A stretch of 64,000 nucleotides of DNA. Source: Mesobacillus foraminis. GTDB lineage: Bacteria > Bacillota > Bacilli > Bacillales > Cytobacillaceae. The notes beneath the pieces are model-generated. The model was not told the DNA's origin and made no database searches. It saw only the letters and a program-made list of their open reading frames with translations. The position numbers and the translations under genes were made by a program. Shown in pieces: positions 20,801-28,780 of this stretch. Location of the stretch: contig NZ_SLVV01000011.1 in NCBI RefSeq assembly GCF_004340465.1, positions 124,001 through 188,000 of the forward strand. Direction: 5' to 3'. Within the stretch, counting starts at the first letter, position 1. Every line of letters starts with the position of its first letter.

Positions 20801-21024
20801 CGGCTATCAAGGTTCCGGTAACTGTATATATTGAACAGAACGGAAAACGGATTGCTTCTAATACAGAATATTATTCTGTAACCGGTGCTGGAGAATTGGA
20901 TGTCCATGCAGATGTTGTCTCTGCCGATATCGATCCTGCTAGTTCTTTTACTGTGAAAGTTGCTGCAGGCCTCCTGGACACCAATGTTGAATTAGGTCAA
21001 TTTGAACTGACTTTAGAAAATTAA
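17857..21024 (+). CDS. Large secreted esterase with two EstD-like domains around a GH2-type sugar-binding domain
   Basis: 1055 residues with a signal peptide cut after AFA (about residue 28). Domain A (about 30-290) resembles a Fes/EstD alpha/beta-hydrolase, but its elbow reads GIGTGG (142-147) where Ser is expected, so it is probably inactive. Residues about 405-575 form a beta-sandwich like the GH2 sugar-binding domain (GDWKFN, WYVRDF, VNGKKAGAT). A small alpha+beta domain follows (about 590-690). Domain B (about 705-930) has the intact elbow GASMGG (Ser817) and GEHD (His908). A beta domain ends the protein. GGAGGTT serves the ATG at 17857. Likely deacylates hemicellulose or pectin; substrate is inferred. 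Confidence 0.78.
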   Translation: MQDLKRLLALNLTIVLLLGMFGTSDAFAQSKSGQGGNGKDKKRIELKHSSYQAVLPAGYTANKERAYPVIYIMPENGTDEIDLDAVKLAEGLMKTENSVEAILIQASFDKDAEIVAEMQDIVADVDARYKTISSSDARAVFGIGTGGYMAYILGLHTLGDDGVPKVTKTPDLFGAIASTRGNFVGKDNIWFKKYGSVYDILNGYSAAEISRFYTYLDAPTEDPWTYMNHSTGDLGRMFITKNRMFPYSIHEFTARNGTFDQSFLTESMNRVTDRLSDFFTAKLITGKFTLDPQALPSSADSVTVSYTISVKEQLKNFSKDKETVWIKATMTDPETKEVIHSERLKKTVAKDGNLTGVFELPNTINNLNTNVEMTVTILGKEISLGTQPMVRIKGTGSEPENQLIDLMGDWKFNAYKPYTNEPHELDKIDNLTEDVWSSWETVQPGLGWWSADFAESLGGNPNWTGYAWYVRDFELPDEFASEGLLLALGKFDEADAVYVNGKKAGATGITENGAYDGTNPWDVDRLYHLDSSLLNYGGKNTIAVRMANSSGGGGWYEGPVGIYSPAAYNKAKGLPYEIAPIRIQELVKETVSQQNAYLEALNTEGFAATVDPEYFQSGYDKKRLVNEMSEMIRGASSVSVKDSVVSVFIDGDKYMYQADRTMNVDGTETKKQVQYYFVIENGKAVMYGNHERFFTDTFTSKKAASASGMSGTKEVTYRVYLPPGYFEGEERYPVVYMLHQFNSTSKSYEIDGVHHLMDEGITSGELGKRILVIPDSAATSWWRGDWEDMVTDELIPLIDQNYRSIDDARFRSTAGASMGGLGAYSVGLRNPDYFTGIASFFGAFSYGQAGNPVTISANESSEYLQYFSHYFISGNRDVYGFGRDAIQLDQIFRNKDVDHHYFIENGEHDSAFYIPFFKQAMAYTGGKMYKPNADIASVLSGSVKAGVMEQGVSITGTIRVNDDIKAYMNHIPASSYTVNTNPAIKVPVTVYIEQNGKRIASNTEYYSVTGAGELDVHADVVSADIDPASSFTVKVAAGLLDTNVELGQFELTLEN

Positions 21025-21032
21025 CAAACAGT

Positions 21033-21069
21033 AAAAGCCTGTCAGCTTGATAAACTGACAGGCTTTTTA
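21033..21069 (+). terminator. Terminator after the esterase gene
   Basis: Arms AAAAGCCTGTCAG and CTGACAGGCTTTTT, nine bases after the stop codon. Confidence 0.85.
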
Positions 21070-21151
21070 TGATTTTAAAAAACAGCGTTTTAATTAAACA
21101 AATAAAATTTCTCCAAAAGGCATTGAACATTTTTTCTTTTTAAAGCACCCA

Positions 21152-21601
21152 TTAATATACCACTCCAAAATGCTCACTGGCACAGCCGTGGCAAGTATTT
21201 TGGTCAAAGCGGTGTTCGGTTCCCACCTTTTCCCCGCAGAATTGGCATTTCCGATATTGCCTTTTCCTGAAGTTAATCGTCTTCATTAATAAATCAAGAA
21301 CAAGTTCTTGTTGTTCTTTCTTATCTAATGAATGCAGGGTCTCCCAGGACAAAGAATGTTTTTTGTAAACACCTGGGAATGGGGCCGCTATAGGCCCGTT
21401 CCATTGAGTGGCTTCATAGCCCAGTTCCAACCCTTCATCTGCAGACCGTAAATAGACCTCGGGTTCATCAGCAAATCCTGTTAATTTAAAATATAGGGCG
21501 CAGTCCTTTTTAATTTTCTCTTCATCGGTTAGTGCATATTGATTGAATATTGAGTCGACCCAATCACGAGCCTTTATTTTCATTGATTTCACATCGACCA
21601 T
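21152..21601 (-). CDS. Uncharacterised protein with C-terminal zinc-ribbon-like cysteines
   Basis: About 149 residues, soluble. The N-terminal part has a conserved-looking KARDWVDSIFNQY and an aromatic segment around ATQWNGPIAAPFPG. The last 35 residues carry CQFCGEKVG and CHGCA, a CxxC-x(n)-CxxC pattern expected to bind zinc. The frame is open to 21700. AGAGGA lies directly before the ATG at 21601 and at better spacing from a GTG at 21592, so the exact start is unsettled. Family not recognised. Confidence 0.6.
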   Translation of the reverse strand: MVDVKSMKIKARDWVDSIFNQYALTDEEKIKKDCALYFKLTGFADEPEVYLRSADEGLELGYEATQWNGPIAAPFPGVYKKHSLSWETLHSLDKKEQQELVLDLLMKTINFRKRQYRKCQFCGEKVGTEHRFDQNTCHGCASEHFGVVY

Positions 21602-22042
21602 TCCTCTTGTCAAACTATTTACCGCTATTATAGCATCGCTCATTAAATGCTTGGTTTGAAATTTCAGGTCATAGTAAAAAACTACATTTGAGAACAGCAT
21701 CTTTCCTTATGCACCTTTTTTGAGCTGAGAAGTTTCTAATGTATTAGCTTTCAACTCATTTTCTCTCTTTCTCGGACTCTATGCAGAATTAAGGCAAATA
21801 TAAATTAAATAAATCATTGTGATAAAAGCCATTTTGGGATGAATCCTGAGAAGGCAATTAGCCTTAAGGGAGCTGTGTTCAGCGGAAATGATCTGCATCT
21901 GCCTATAGGTTTTGATTCTATATAGTGGAACAATTTTGAATGCTAAATGAAATTTTCTGTATTTAATCTGTGTTTTTATACTAAAATAAGAGAATGTGAT
22001 CTTAAACAAACAAAAGCGCAGACCAATTTAGGGGGAAATGAT
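21602..22042. other. Divergent intergenic region
   Basis: AT-rich interval between the zinc-ribbon protein gene and the HAD phosphatase gene. Both promoters must lie here. No hairpin, operator or convincing small gene was recognised. Confidence 0.4.
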
Positions 22043-22855
22043 TTGTATAAGTTAGTCGCAATTGATATTGACGGCACGCTGGTCAATGACCATAAACAAA
22101 TAACAAAGGAAGTGAATGATGCCATTCAGGCGGCCAGGGCAAAGGGTGTGAAGGTTGTCCTCTGTACAGGAAGGCCGATTGACGGGATCGACCCGTTTAT
22201 TGATGAGCTCAAGCTGAATAGTGAAGATGAGTACACCATTACATTTAATGGTGCTCTGGTGCAAAATACCTTTACTGAGGAAGTTATTTCTGAAACCTCT
22301 CTGACGTACGGCGATTTAAAAGCGCTGTATGAATTGAGTGTGAATGTGGAGTCACCGATGCATTATTTTGATTCCGCAAATCTTTATACACCACATAAAA
22401 ACATTAACAAGTACACGGTTTATGAGTCCTATATCAATTCTATTCCTCTGCACTATATGCCGGTTGAGGAAGCGCTGGAAGACATGCTGATTCCAAAAGT
22501 CATGTTTATTGATGAGCCGGACCGCCTGGATAAAATCATTCGTTCCATCCCCGAAGAATTCAGGGAGCGGTATGAGATGGTACAAAGTGCACCATTCTTC
22601 TTAGAAATCCTTCACCCAAGTGTCAGCAAGGGAAATGCTGTGAAAAAGCTTGCAGAAAAGCTGGGGATTCAAAGGGAGGAAGTCATTTGCATGGGAGATG
22701 GCGGCAATGACTTAAGCATGATTGAATATGCTGGCTGTGGCGTGGCAATGGCGAATGCCATACCCAGCATAAAAGAAGCCGCCAAGTTTCAAACTTTGTC
22801 CAATAACGAAAACGGAGTAGCCTATGCTATTCAAAAATTGATTTTAGACAAATAA
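22043..22855 (+). CDS. Cof-type HAD-IIB phosphatase, YidA-like
   Basis: 270-residue cytosolic HAD phosphatase acting on sugar phosphates or similar small molecules. Motif I is DIDGTL (about residues 7-12) with nucleophile Asp7, motif II is CTGRP, a C2 cap is inserted at about 85-190, and motifs III/IV are the late Lys and GDGGNDLSM. The frame is open from 21947, but AGGGGGAA serves the TTG at 22043, giving the usual MYKLVAIDIDGTL beginning. It ends at an imperfect hairpin with a T run. Substrate cannot be deduced. Confidence 0.85.
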   Translation: MYKLVAIDIDGTLVNDHKQITKEVNDAIQAARAKGVKVVLCTGRPIDGIDPFIDELKLNSEDEYTITFNGALVQNTFTEEVISETSLTYGDLKALYELSVNVESPMHYFDSANLYTPHKNINKYTVYESYINSIPLHYMPVEEALEDMLIPKVMFIDEPDRLDKIIRSIPEEFRERYEMVQSAPFFLEILHPSVSKGNAVKKLAEKLGIQREEVICMGDGGNDLSMIEYAGCGVAMANAIPSIKEAAKFQTLSNNENGVAYAIQKLILDK

Positions 22856-22883
22856 ACTGTCCATTTTCAGGACGATCATCTTG

Positions 22884-22917
22884 CAGGAGTTCCGATTTTA
22901 GGAACCCCTGTTTTTTA
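22884..22917 (+). terminator. Terminator after the HAD phosphatase gene
   Basis: CAGGAGTTCC / GGAACCCCTG stem with one mismatch, followed by six T residues. Confidence 0.65.
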
Positions 22918-23161
22918 TTGTCCAGCAATCACCTAATAAACCTACTACCTAAGACTGCCTGATCGCTAAATTTTCTGCGTCTGTTGATGTTTAACTCGAC
23001 ATTTTTGCTCTAAATACGGTGATAAAACGGGAGCTTTTTCGACCGCAAAGGTCTCTGTCCGGTCGAAATGTGTATTTTCCGGGAAATATATAGGGAGCAT
23101 TTCGGTCAGTTGGTTAAAAGACGTCGAATTTTCTCCGATTATTTCCCGTGTGCAGCGCTTT
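22918..23161. other. Intergenic region with a 9-bp inverted repeat
   Basis: TTTCGACCG (23037-23045) and CGGTCGAAA (23060-23068) form a perfect inverted repeat with a 14-base loop. It has no T run, so it is not a clear terminator for the minus-strand gene that ends at 23162. Otherwise nothing was seen. Confidence 0.45.
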
Positions 23162-23782
23162 TTAGTTACTATCTTTCATGATTTTATTAAAACAAAGGGA
23201 TGAAGACCACATCATGATAAAAGCAAGAAGACTGCCGCCGAAAAATGGGATGAGCCCCGGAATATTCATCATGGTAAAATAAACAGCTAAAGACCCGACA
23301 ATCATTACGATCGTAAAAATTGGCTGTGAAATACTTAAGACAAAGGCTGTTTTTAGGATATTGAAAATCGAAAGGTTGAAGTGAACAAAAATCGGCCACA
23401 CATACAGGAACATGATAAATAAAATAAAAAGTCCGCTTATCATTAAAAGTGACATGACCAAGGAAAAAGAAGTGGTGCCGGATTGGGAGATTCTAAGGTC
23501 CAGGAATATTAGTCCCCCGATTGTCATCAAAATTCCACCTAATGCATTGCTTTTCAAAAACTCAGTTTTATAGGTTTGCCAAAAAGTCTGAAGGATCGAA
23601 AAGTCATTCTCCCCCATTATCCATTTCCTGATGATCGTGAACATTGCCGCAGTTGCCGGCATCAATCCGAAAAGAATGAACCCTGCCACAGAAAAGCCAA
23701 TCCACAAAAGATTAATGTAGGCCAGTCGCGCAACCCAATCACAAATAACATAAAGCCTGGTCAAATGTCCCCCATTTTCCAA
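23162..23782 (-). CDS. YesL-family (DUF624) membrane protein
   Basis: 206-residue integral membrane protein with about five helices; WIGFSVAGFILFGLMPATAAM near the N-terminus is the DUF624 signature. YesL homologues sit beside plant polysaccharide utilisation genes in Bacillus (the yes rhamnogalacturonan locus), and their role is unknown, perhaps assisting sugar import. The frame is open to 23839, but AAAGGAGG fits the TTG at 23782, giving MENGGHLTRLY. It diverges from the toroid enzyme gene and belongs with the arabinan genes around it. Confidence 0.82.
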   Translation of the reverse strand: MENGGHLTRLYVICDWVARLAYINLLWIGFSVAGFILFGLMPATAAMFTIIRKWIMGENDFSILQTFWQTYKTEFLKSNALGGILMTIGGLIFLDLRISQSGTTSFSLVMSLLMISGLFILFIMFLYVWPIFVHFNLSIFNILKTAFVLSISQPIFTIVMIVGSLAVYFTMMNIPGLIPFFGGSLLAFIMMWSSSLCFNKIMKDSN

Positions 23783-24099
23783 ATTAAAGTCCTCCTTTTT
23801 CTCTAGCGAAACAAGATGAATTCGGCAAGCCACTGCCAATTTGGATATGTCCTTGATCGTTTAACTATCATTATATGGATGCGCTTTCAGGCCATCAATA
23901 GAAATATAGCCACTTCTGGGGGAAGGGGAAATTTTACGGCTGAAAGGGCGCTTTTTAGGGGGAAAGGTCAAAAAATAGAAGCTGTTGAAGCAGAGATTTT
24001 AATGAAAAGGAGAATTATTGGGATTGAGCGTTTGCAAGAAGCACTTTATTGTTAAGGAAACAACAGCAACATTGAACAATAGGAACAGGGGGACTGGGA
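23783..24099. other. Divergent intergenic region, yesL-like / toroid enzyme
   Basis: A partial cre-like match at 24023-24036 (ATTGAGCGTTTGCA) keeps the central CG and right half only. An open frame at 23816-24055 lacks a binding site and is not supported as a gene. Confidence 0.35.
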
Positions 24100-25827
24100 T
24101 TGTATCAAAAAATCTTCGAAGTTAATGAAGCTTTTACCAGAAGGATGATGGAGCTTCAGGATATGGATCCTGCAAGCAAATATTATGGAGGAATCATTGA
24201 TCCTATTATGGGGGTTGCCAGGCCAAGCCATGTGGGAACACCAAGAATTATCGCAGCCTGGACGGCTTCGGTTCTAAATGCTGATTCTGATTATTATCAA
24301 AGTCATGCATTAATCGAGCGATTAGAAAAGGCTTCTCAATATATGCTGAATCAGCAGCATGGGGACGGAACAATTTCGCTGGGAGCAACAAATTATCATT
24401 CTCCGCCTGATACGGGGTTTGTTGTTGTAGGTTTGTCGCAGATTTATCTGCTGCTGAAAAAGCAGTCTTCAGGGATATACGATCAAGTTCGCTTCGATAT
24501 AAAGCTATTCCTGGAACGTGCCATCCCAGCCCTTTTGACTGGCGGCTGCCATACTCCTAACCATCGCTGGGTGATAACGGCTGCCCTGTCCTTTTTGAAT
24601 CAGATATTTCCGGATGAAGCGCTGGTTAGACGTGCTAAAGAATGGCTGGCCGAAGGGCTGGATTACACAGAAGATGGCGAATGGACCGAGCGAAGCAACG
24701 GGATTTACAACGCGGTTAACAATATCATGCTTTTCCATGCTTCCAGAAACTTGAAGATCCCCGAACTTCTTGAACCTGTCAGAAGAAATCTGGAGCTCAT
24801 GCAATATCTTGTCCACCCATCCGGAGAAGTGGTGACCGATTACTCCGGAAGGCAGGACTTTGGAAAGCCATCCAATCTGTCAAATTACTATTTAATATAT
24901 CGCTTGATGGCTTCTGTTGACCAAAATCCGCTTTTTGCTTATATGGCAGACTTTGCGGCGGAATTCGCCGCTGAGCCGGGGAGCGTTGATTCCAATGCCA
25001 TGGTTGGGCACCTGCTGTACCCCGACCTGATGGTGAATGATATTGAGCGGACACCCATTCCAAATCACTATGTGAAAATCATTAATCAAAAATACCCGCG
25101 ATTAGAGTATCTTGGCAAGGCTGCAGCTTTGGGGCATCAATTCAAAATCCTTCACAGTGCACCCCATACTGCTTTTGGTTCTCCAGTAGTACGCTATCGA
25201 AAGGACAATCAAAGCGGAACTGTCATGACCAATGTTCCATCCTTCTTTTCGCTTCGGCATGGGAAGCTCAGGATTTTGGGGACTAAAATTTCAACTTCGT
25301 TTTCCCCGGGAATTGTTTTCTTTGATGAATTTGAGGTACGGGAAGGGGGCTACCGCTTGCGGACGGTTATGGAAAAAGGCTATAACGCCCCGATTACAAG
25401 AGATCTGTTAGAAAAACTGGAGAAGGTCGAGGGAAGGCCGTGGTACTTGCTGCCTCATGAGCACCGTGAAATCACTCATCTTCAAAAACATGCAATTGCT
25501 GTGGAGGTTACTCCTTACCAAGATAGATGGAGTATCCATGTAAAGAGTGACCAGCTGGAAGAAGTTTTTACCCAGATTATCTTTATATTGGGTGAAGAGG
25601 GAGAGTTAAACGGCGAAGGGGTAAAGCAAATCCAAGAACAGCAATATTTCTTAACTGGAGGGAAGGCTGTCTACTCCGTAGGAAAGGAGAAGATTGAAAT
25701 TTCTCCTGGTGCACATGAACATTGGTTAGGCACCCTTCGAGAGGACGTCCATCCTCCCGGCTGCATCTATTTATCAATCAACTTAATGACTCCTGTTGAT
25801 CATACAATCGAGATCAAGCTGACATAA
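24100..25827 (+). CDS. (Alpha/alpha)-toroid carbohydrate-active enzyme, heparinase II/III-like
   Basis: 575-residue cytosolic protein (no signal peptide). The first 290 residues are helical with repeated aromatic and His/Asn motifs such as WTASVLNADSDYY, NYHSPPDTGF, TPNHRWV and WTERSNGIYNAVNN. That pattern fits an (alpha/alpha) toroid of uronate-acting lyases or hydrolases. The last 250 residues are beta-rich (sandwich). Position between a YesL gene and a secreted arabinanase suggests cytosolic breakdown of imported pectin-side-chain oligosaccharides. The start TTG follows a G-rich site. Exact family is uncertain; a GH154-type or heparinase II/III-like enzyme is the best guess. Confidence 0.55.
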   Translation: MYQKIFEVNEAFTRRMMELQDMDPASKYYGGIIDPIMGVARPSHVGTPRIIAAWTASVLNADSDYYQSHALIERLEKASQYMLNQQHGDGTISLGATNYHSPPDTGFVVVGLSQIYLLLKKQSSGIYDQVRFDIKLFLERAIPALLTGGCHTPNHRWVITAALSFLNQIFPDEALVRRAKEWLAEGLDYTEDGEWTERSNGIYNAVNNIMLFHASRNLKIPELLEPVRRNLELMQYLVHPSGEVVTDYSGRQDFGKPSNLSNYYLIYRLMASVDQNPLFAYMADFAAEFAAEPGSVDSNAMVGHLLYPDLMVNDIERTPIPNHYVKIINQKYPRLEYLGKAAALGHQFKILHSAPHTAFGSPVVRYRKDNQSGTVMTNVPSFFSLRHGKLRILGTKISTSFSPGIVFFDEFEVREGGYRLRTVMEKGYNAPITRDLLEKLEKVEGRPWYLLPHEHREITHLQKHAIAVEVTPYQDRWSIHVKSDQLEEVFTQIIFILGEEGELNGEGVKQIQEQQYFLTGGKAVYSVGKEKIEISPGAHEHWLGTLREDVHPPGCIYLSINLMTPVDHTIEIKLT

Positions 25828-26036
25828 GGAGAACATTACTGGCATCAGTGGCTATTTATAAATGCATTGTCCTTGGAGGTAAATGGTGGTTCTTGAAAGG
25901 CGGGGAGGATTTTTACTTTTAGAAGCCACTCTATTTAGCGCTTACAATCATCATACCGCATGAAAATCGTGTTAACACTCAATTCATAATAGGAAATAGC
26001 TGATTCGCTTTCACAAAATGGAATAGAGTTGAATGT

Positions 26037-26070
26037 GCCTTTCATTGCTGAAAGGCTCTTTGTATTTTGT
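26037..26070 (+). terminator. Terminator downstream of the toroid enzyme gene
   Basis: GCCTTTCA TTGC TGAAAGGC hairpin followed by a T-rich tract. Confidence 0.65.
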
Positions 26071-26144
26071 AGGCTGTAAGAGAAGAAATTTAGTTATGAA
26101 AACTTGGTAGCACCAATATTTTATAAATTTTTATCTTAAATTTA

Positions 26145-26160
26145 ACTTGACCGTACAAAT
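26145..26160. promoter_or_regulatory. Second, weaker AraR-like box
   Basis: ACTTGACCGTACAAAT keeps the right half and the TTG of the AraR operator ATTTGTACGTACAAAT. It lies exactly 100 bp upstream of the perfect box, an arrangement reminiscent of the paired operators that AraR loops in B. subtilis. Confidence 0.5.
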
Positions 26161-26224
26161 ATAGGTCTAAAGTCACATTGAGCGAAGGGTTACACCTGTT
26201 GTATCCTAGAGTTACGGTTAAGTT

Positions 26225-26238
26225 GAAAGCGTTAACTT
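26225..26238. promoter_or_regulatory. cre-like CcpA site
   Basis: TGAAAGCGTTAACT matches the cre consensus TGWAANCGNTNWCA except for the last base. It lies seven bases from the perfect AraR box, so glucose repression and arabinose induction probably act on the same promoter. Confidence 0.65.
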
Positions 26239-26244
26239 GATTTA

Positions 26245-26260
26245 TTTGTACGTACAAATA
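26245..26260. promoter_or_regulatory. Perfect AraR operator
   Basis: ATTTGTACGTACAAAT is a perfect 16-bp palindrome equal to the AraR operator consensus of Bacillus. It lies 68 bp before the arabinanase start codon. AraR would repress in the absence of L-arabinose. Confidence 0.8.
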
Positions 26261-26327
26261 AAATGTGGAGGGTAGATGGATTTTAACTAGCTTAATCATT
26301 TGAAACTATTCCAGAAAGCGAGATGAA

Positions 26328-28691
26328 ATGATGGGGAAAACATTATTGCAAAAGTTGTTACTGGTATTTACAGCGATCTTATTGATTATTCCAATCTCGG
26401 TATATGCAGCGAGTAAAGATAAAAATAATGTGGACGATCCGAAGACGCCTGTCTTTAAAGATGCGTCTGTACATGACCCTTCTGTTATTAAAGTGGATGA
26501 AACCTTTTATGTGTTTGGCTCACATTTGGCTGCTGCCAAATCAAACGACTTAATGCAATGGGAGCAGGTTGCATCAGGTGCCACTAGCGATAACCCTCTG
26601 TTCGAAGATGTTGTAAAGGAATTAAAAGAAACATTTGACTGGGCGCAGTCAGACACCCTGTGGGCTGCTGATGTCATCCAGCTGGAAGACGGCAAGTTTT
26701 ATATGTATTACAATGCCTGTAAAGGGGATTCTCCGCGGTCGGCCCTCGGTGTGGCAGTTGCAGACAATGTTGAAGGGCCTTACAAGGATATGGGAATCAT
26801 CCTCAAATCCGGCATGTGGGATCAGCCGAGCGAAGATGGTACAATCTATGACGCTACAATCCATCCTAATGCAGTAGATCCGGATGTGTTCTTCGATAAG
26901 GATGGCAAGCTGTGGATGATGTACGGCTCCTATTCTGGCGGAATCTTTATTATGGAAATGGATCCAAAAACCGCGAAGCCAATTCCAGGCCAGGGTTACG
27001 GCAAGAAACTGCTGGGCGGAAACCACAGCAGGATTGAAGGGGCCTATGTCCTATACAGCCCTGAAACAGATTACTATTATATGTATCTATCATTTGGCGG
27101 ACTGGATGCTGTTGGCGGATATAATATGCGTGTAGTGCGTTCCAAGAACCCGGATGGACCTTACTATGATGCGGAAGGAAACGATATGATCAACGTTAAG
27201 GCAGATCCTAGCCTTCCGCTGTTTGATGATAAGTCCATCGAGCCGTACGGTGTGAAAGTAATGGGCAATCATTTGTTTGACCGAAAGATTGGGGACCCTG
27301 GAAACGGAATTGGTACAGGCTATGTATCCCCAGGCCATAATTCAGCCTATTATGACCCAGAAACAGGGGAGCACTTCTTGATTTTCCACGCCCGCTTCCC
27401 TGGACAAGGAGAGATGCACGAAATCCGTGTTCATCAAATGTTCATGAATCAGGATGGATGGCCAGTAGTAGCACCATACCGCTATGCTGGCGAAACATTG
27501 GATAAAGTCCAGCGAGAGGATCTTATTGGTGATTATAAACTGATCAATCATGGAAAAGAGATCTCGGCTGAGATTAAAAAATCAGTTGATATTCAATTAA
27601 CCAAGAATAATAAGGTTACAGGCGATGTGACAGGGACATGGAAAAAGACCGGCCATAACACGGCTCAGCTGACAATAGACGGAGCCCAGTATGATGGTGT
27701 GTTCCTGCGTCAGTATGACCTAACATCCAAAACCTATGTCATGACCTTCAGCGCTCTTTCCAGCAAAGGAATTGCCATTTGGGGCAGCAAGGTGCCGACA
27801 AGAAGTGACAAACAAATCGTTGCTGATGTAGCTGCAGACTTAGACTTGGGCGATACCAGCAATGTAATCAACGATTTAACCCTTCCAACAGAAGCAACGC
27901 GGGATACAGTGATTTCATGGGCAACTTCCAACCCGGAAGTCGTTTCGGAGACTGGGGAAATTACCCGTCCCGCAGCGGGTTCGGAAAGTGCCAGAGCGAC
28001 GTTAACGGCGACTGTTAAAAAAGGCACCGAGACAGCAACAAAAACGTTTGCGATTGCCGTCCTGCCGCTCAAGGCTGGAGGAGAATTGGCTCATTATACC
28101 TTTGACGGTGAATTGACAGACAGCCTCGGCAAGGCCAGTGCCGGAACTATTACAGGCGACCGGATTGATAACAGCGGCGGAACTATAGGCTTCGCCGAAG
28201 GAGTGAACGGCAAAGCGGCTGCATTCGATGGTTCATCAGGCATACGTCTTCCTAATGGGCTGATTTCTAGCAACACATACTCTGTGTCCTATTGGGTCAA
28301 GCCAGACCAGCTTACACCGTTTACAACCACCTTCTTCGGAGCCAGAGATTCCAGTAACTGGCTGAGCCTTGTCCCAATGGGACCTGTCGGGAACCAGACC
28401 ATGATCTGGTCCGGAACTTCCTGGTATGATGCGGTAACAGGCATGACAATAAAAGCGGGCGAATGGACCCATCTTGCATTCACTGTAGATAATGGTCAAA
28501 TCGCCGTTTATGTGAACGGAGAAGAGAAGTTTAATCGCGGCGGATTCCCGAATGTTTTCACCACTACAAATGGAACATTTGGATTGGGCGTCAACTGGTG
28601 GGATACTCCGTACAAAGGCTTGATCGATGAGCTGCAAGTTTTTGAAGGAGCGTTAACTCCAGAACAAATTGCAGAAATGAATAAAAACTAA
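26328..28691 (+). CDS. abnB: Secreted GH43 endo-arabinanase with Ig-like and LamG domains
   Basis: 787 residues with a signal peptide (cut near YAA, about residue 28). A GH43 five-bladed propeller spans about 45-400, with expected catalytic Asp50 (HDPS), Asp184 (AVDPDVF) and Glu237 (RIEGAY), as in endo-1,5-alpha-L-arabinanases of the B. subtilis Abn2 type. A C-terminal GH43-associated beta domain (about 405-500), an atrophied bacterial Ig-like domain (about 505-585; SWATSNPEVVS) and a LamG/concanavalin-like module (about 590-785; VSYWVKPDQLT, YVNGEEKF) follow. The last two probably bind polysaccharide. It would release arabino-oligosaccharides from pectin side chains outside the cell. AraR and cre sites lie upstream. 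Confidence 0.9.
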   Translation: MMGKTLLQKLLLVFTAILLIIPISVYAASKDKNNVDDPKTPVFKDASVHDPSVIKVDETFYVFGSHLAAAKSNDLMQWEQVASGATSDNPLFEDVVKELKETFDWAQSDTLWAADVIQLEDGKFYMYYNACKGDSPRSALGVAVADNVEGPYKDMGIILKSGMWDQPSEDGTIYDATIHPNAVDPDVFFDKDGKLWMMYGSYSGGIFIMEMDPKTAKPIPGQGYGKKLLGGNHSRIEGAYVLYSPETDYYYMYLSFGGLDAVGGYNMRVVRSKNPDGPYYDAEGNDMINVKADPSLPLFDDKSIEPYGVKVMGNHLFDRKIGDPGNGIGTGYVSPGHNSAYYDPETGEHFLIFHARFPGQGEMHEIRVHQMFMNQDGWPVVAPYRYAGETLDKVQREDLIGDYKLINHGKEISAEIKKSVDIQLTKNNKVTGDVTGTWKKTGHNTAQLTIDGAQYDGVFLRQYDLTSKTYVMTFSALSSKGIAIWGSKVPTRSDKQIVADVAADLDLGDTSNVINDLTLPTEATRDTVISWATSNPEVVSETGEITRPAAGSESARATLTATVKKGTETATKTFAIAVLPLKAGGELAHYTFDGELTDSLGKASAGTITGDRIDNSGGTIGFAEGVNGKAAAFDGSSGIRLPNGLISSNTYSVSYWVKPDQLTPFTTTFFGARDSSNWLSLVPMGPVGNQTMIWSGTSWYDAVTGMTIKAGEWTHLAFTVDNGQIAVYVNGEEKFNRGGFPNVFTTTNGTFGLGVNWWDTPYKGLIDELQVFEGALTPEQIAEMNKN

Positions 28692-28717
28692 AAAAATGAC
28701 GACAAAATAAATGATTT

Positions 28718-28762
28718 TCTCCTTACCATCAAGAATCTTAATGGTAAGGAGATTTTTTTTTA
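28718..28762 (+). terminator. Terminator after the arabinanase gene
   Basis: TCTCCTTACCAT / ATGGTAAGGAGA stem followed by at least eight T residues. Confidence 0.88.
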
Positions 28763-28780
28763 GGAAGGAGTCAGAATAAT

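Larger units (their letters stand above)
25828..26327. other. Intergenic region carrying terminator, cre and AraR sites
   Basis: 500 bp with a terminator at 26037-26070, two AraR-like boxes at 26145 and 26245, and a cre-like site at 26225. No gene was seen; the short open frame on the minus strand has no support. Confidence 0.7.

Noticed and set aside
23816-24055. 79-codon frame between the YesL and toroid enzyme genes
   Set aside because: No binding site, and the 5' part lies over the yesL leader. Composition is not protein-like for this genome.
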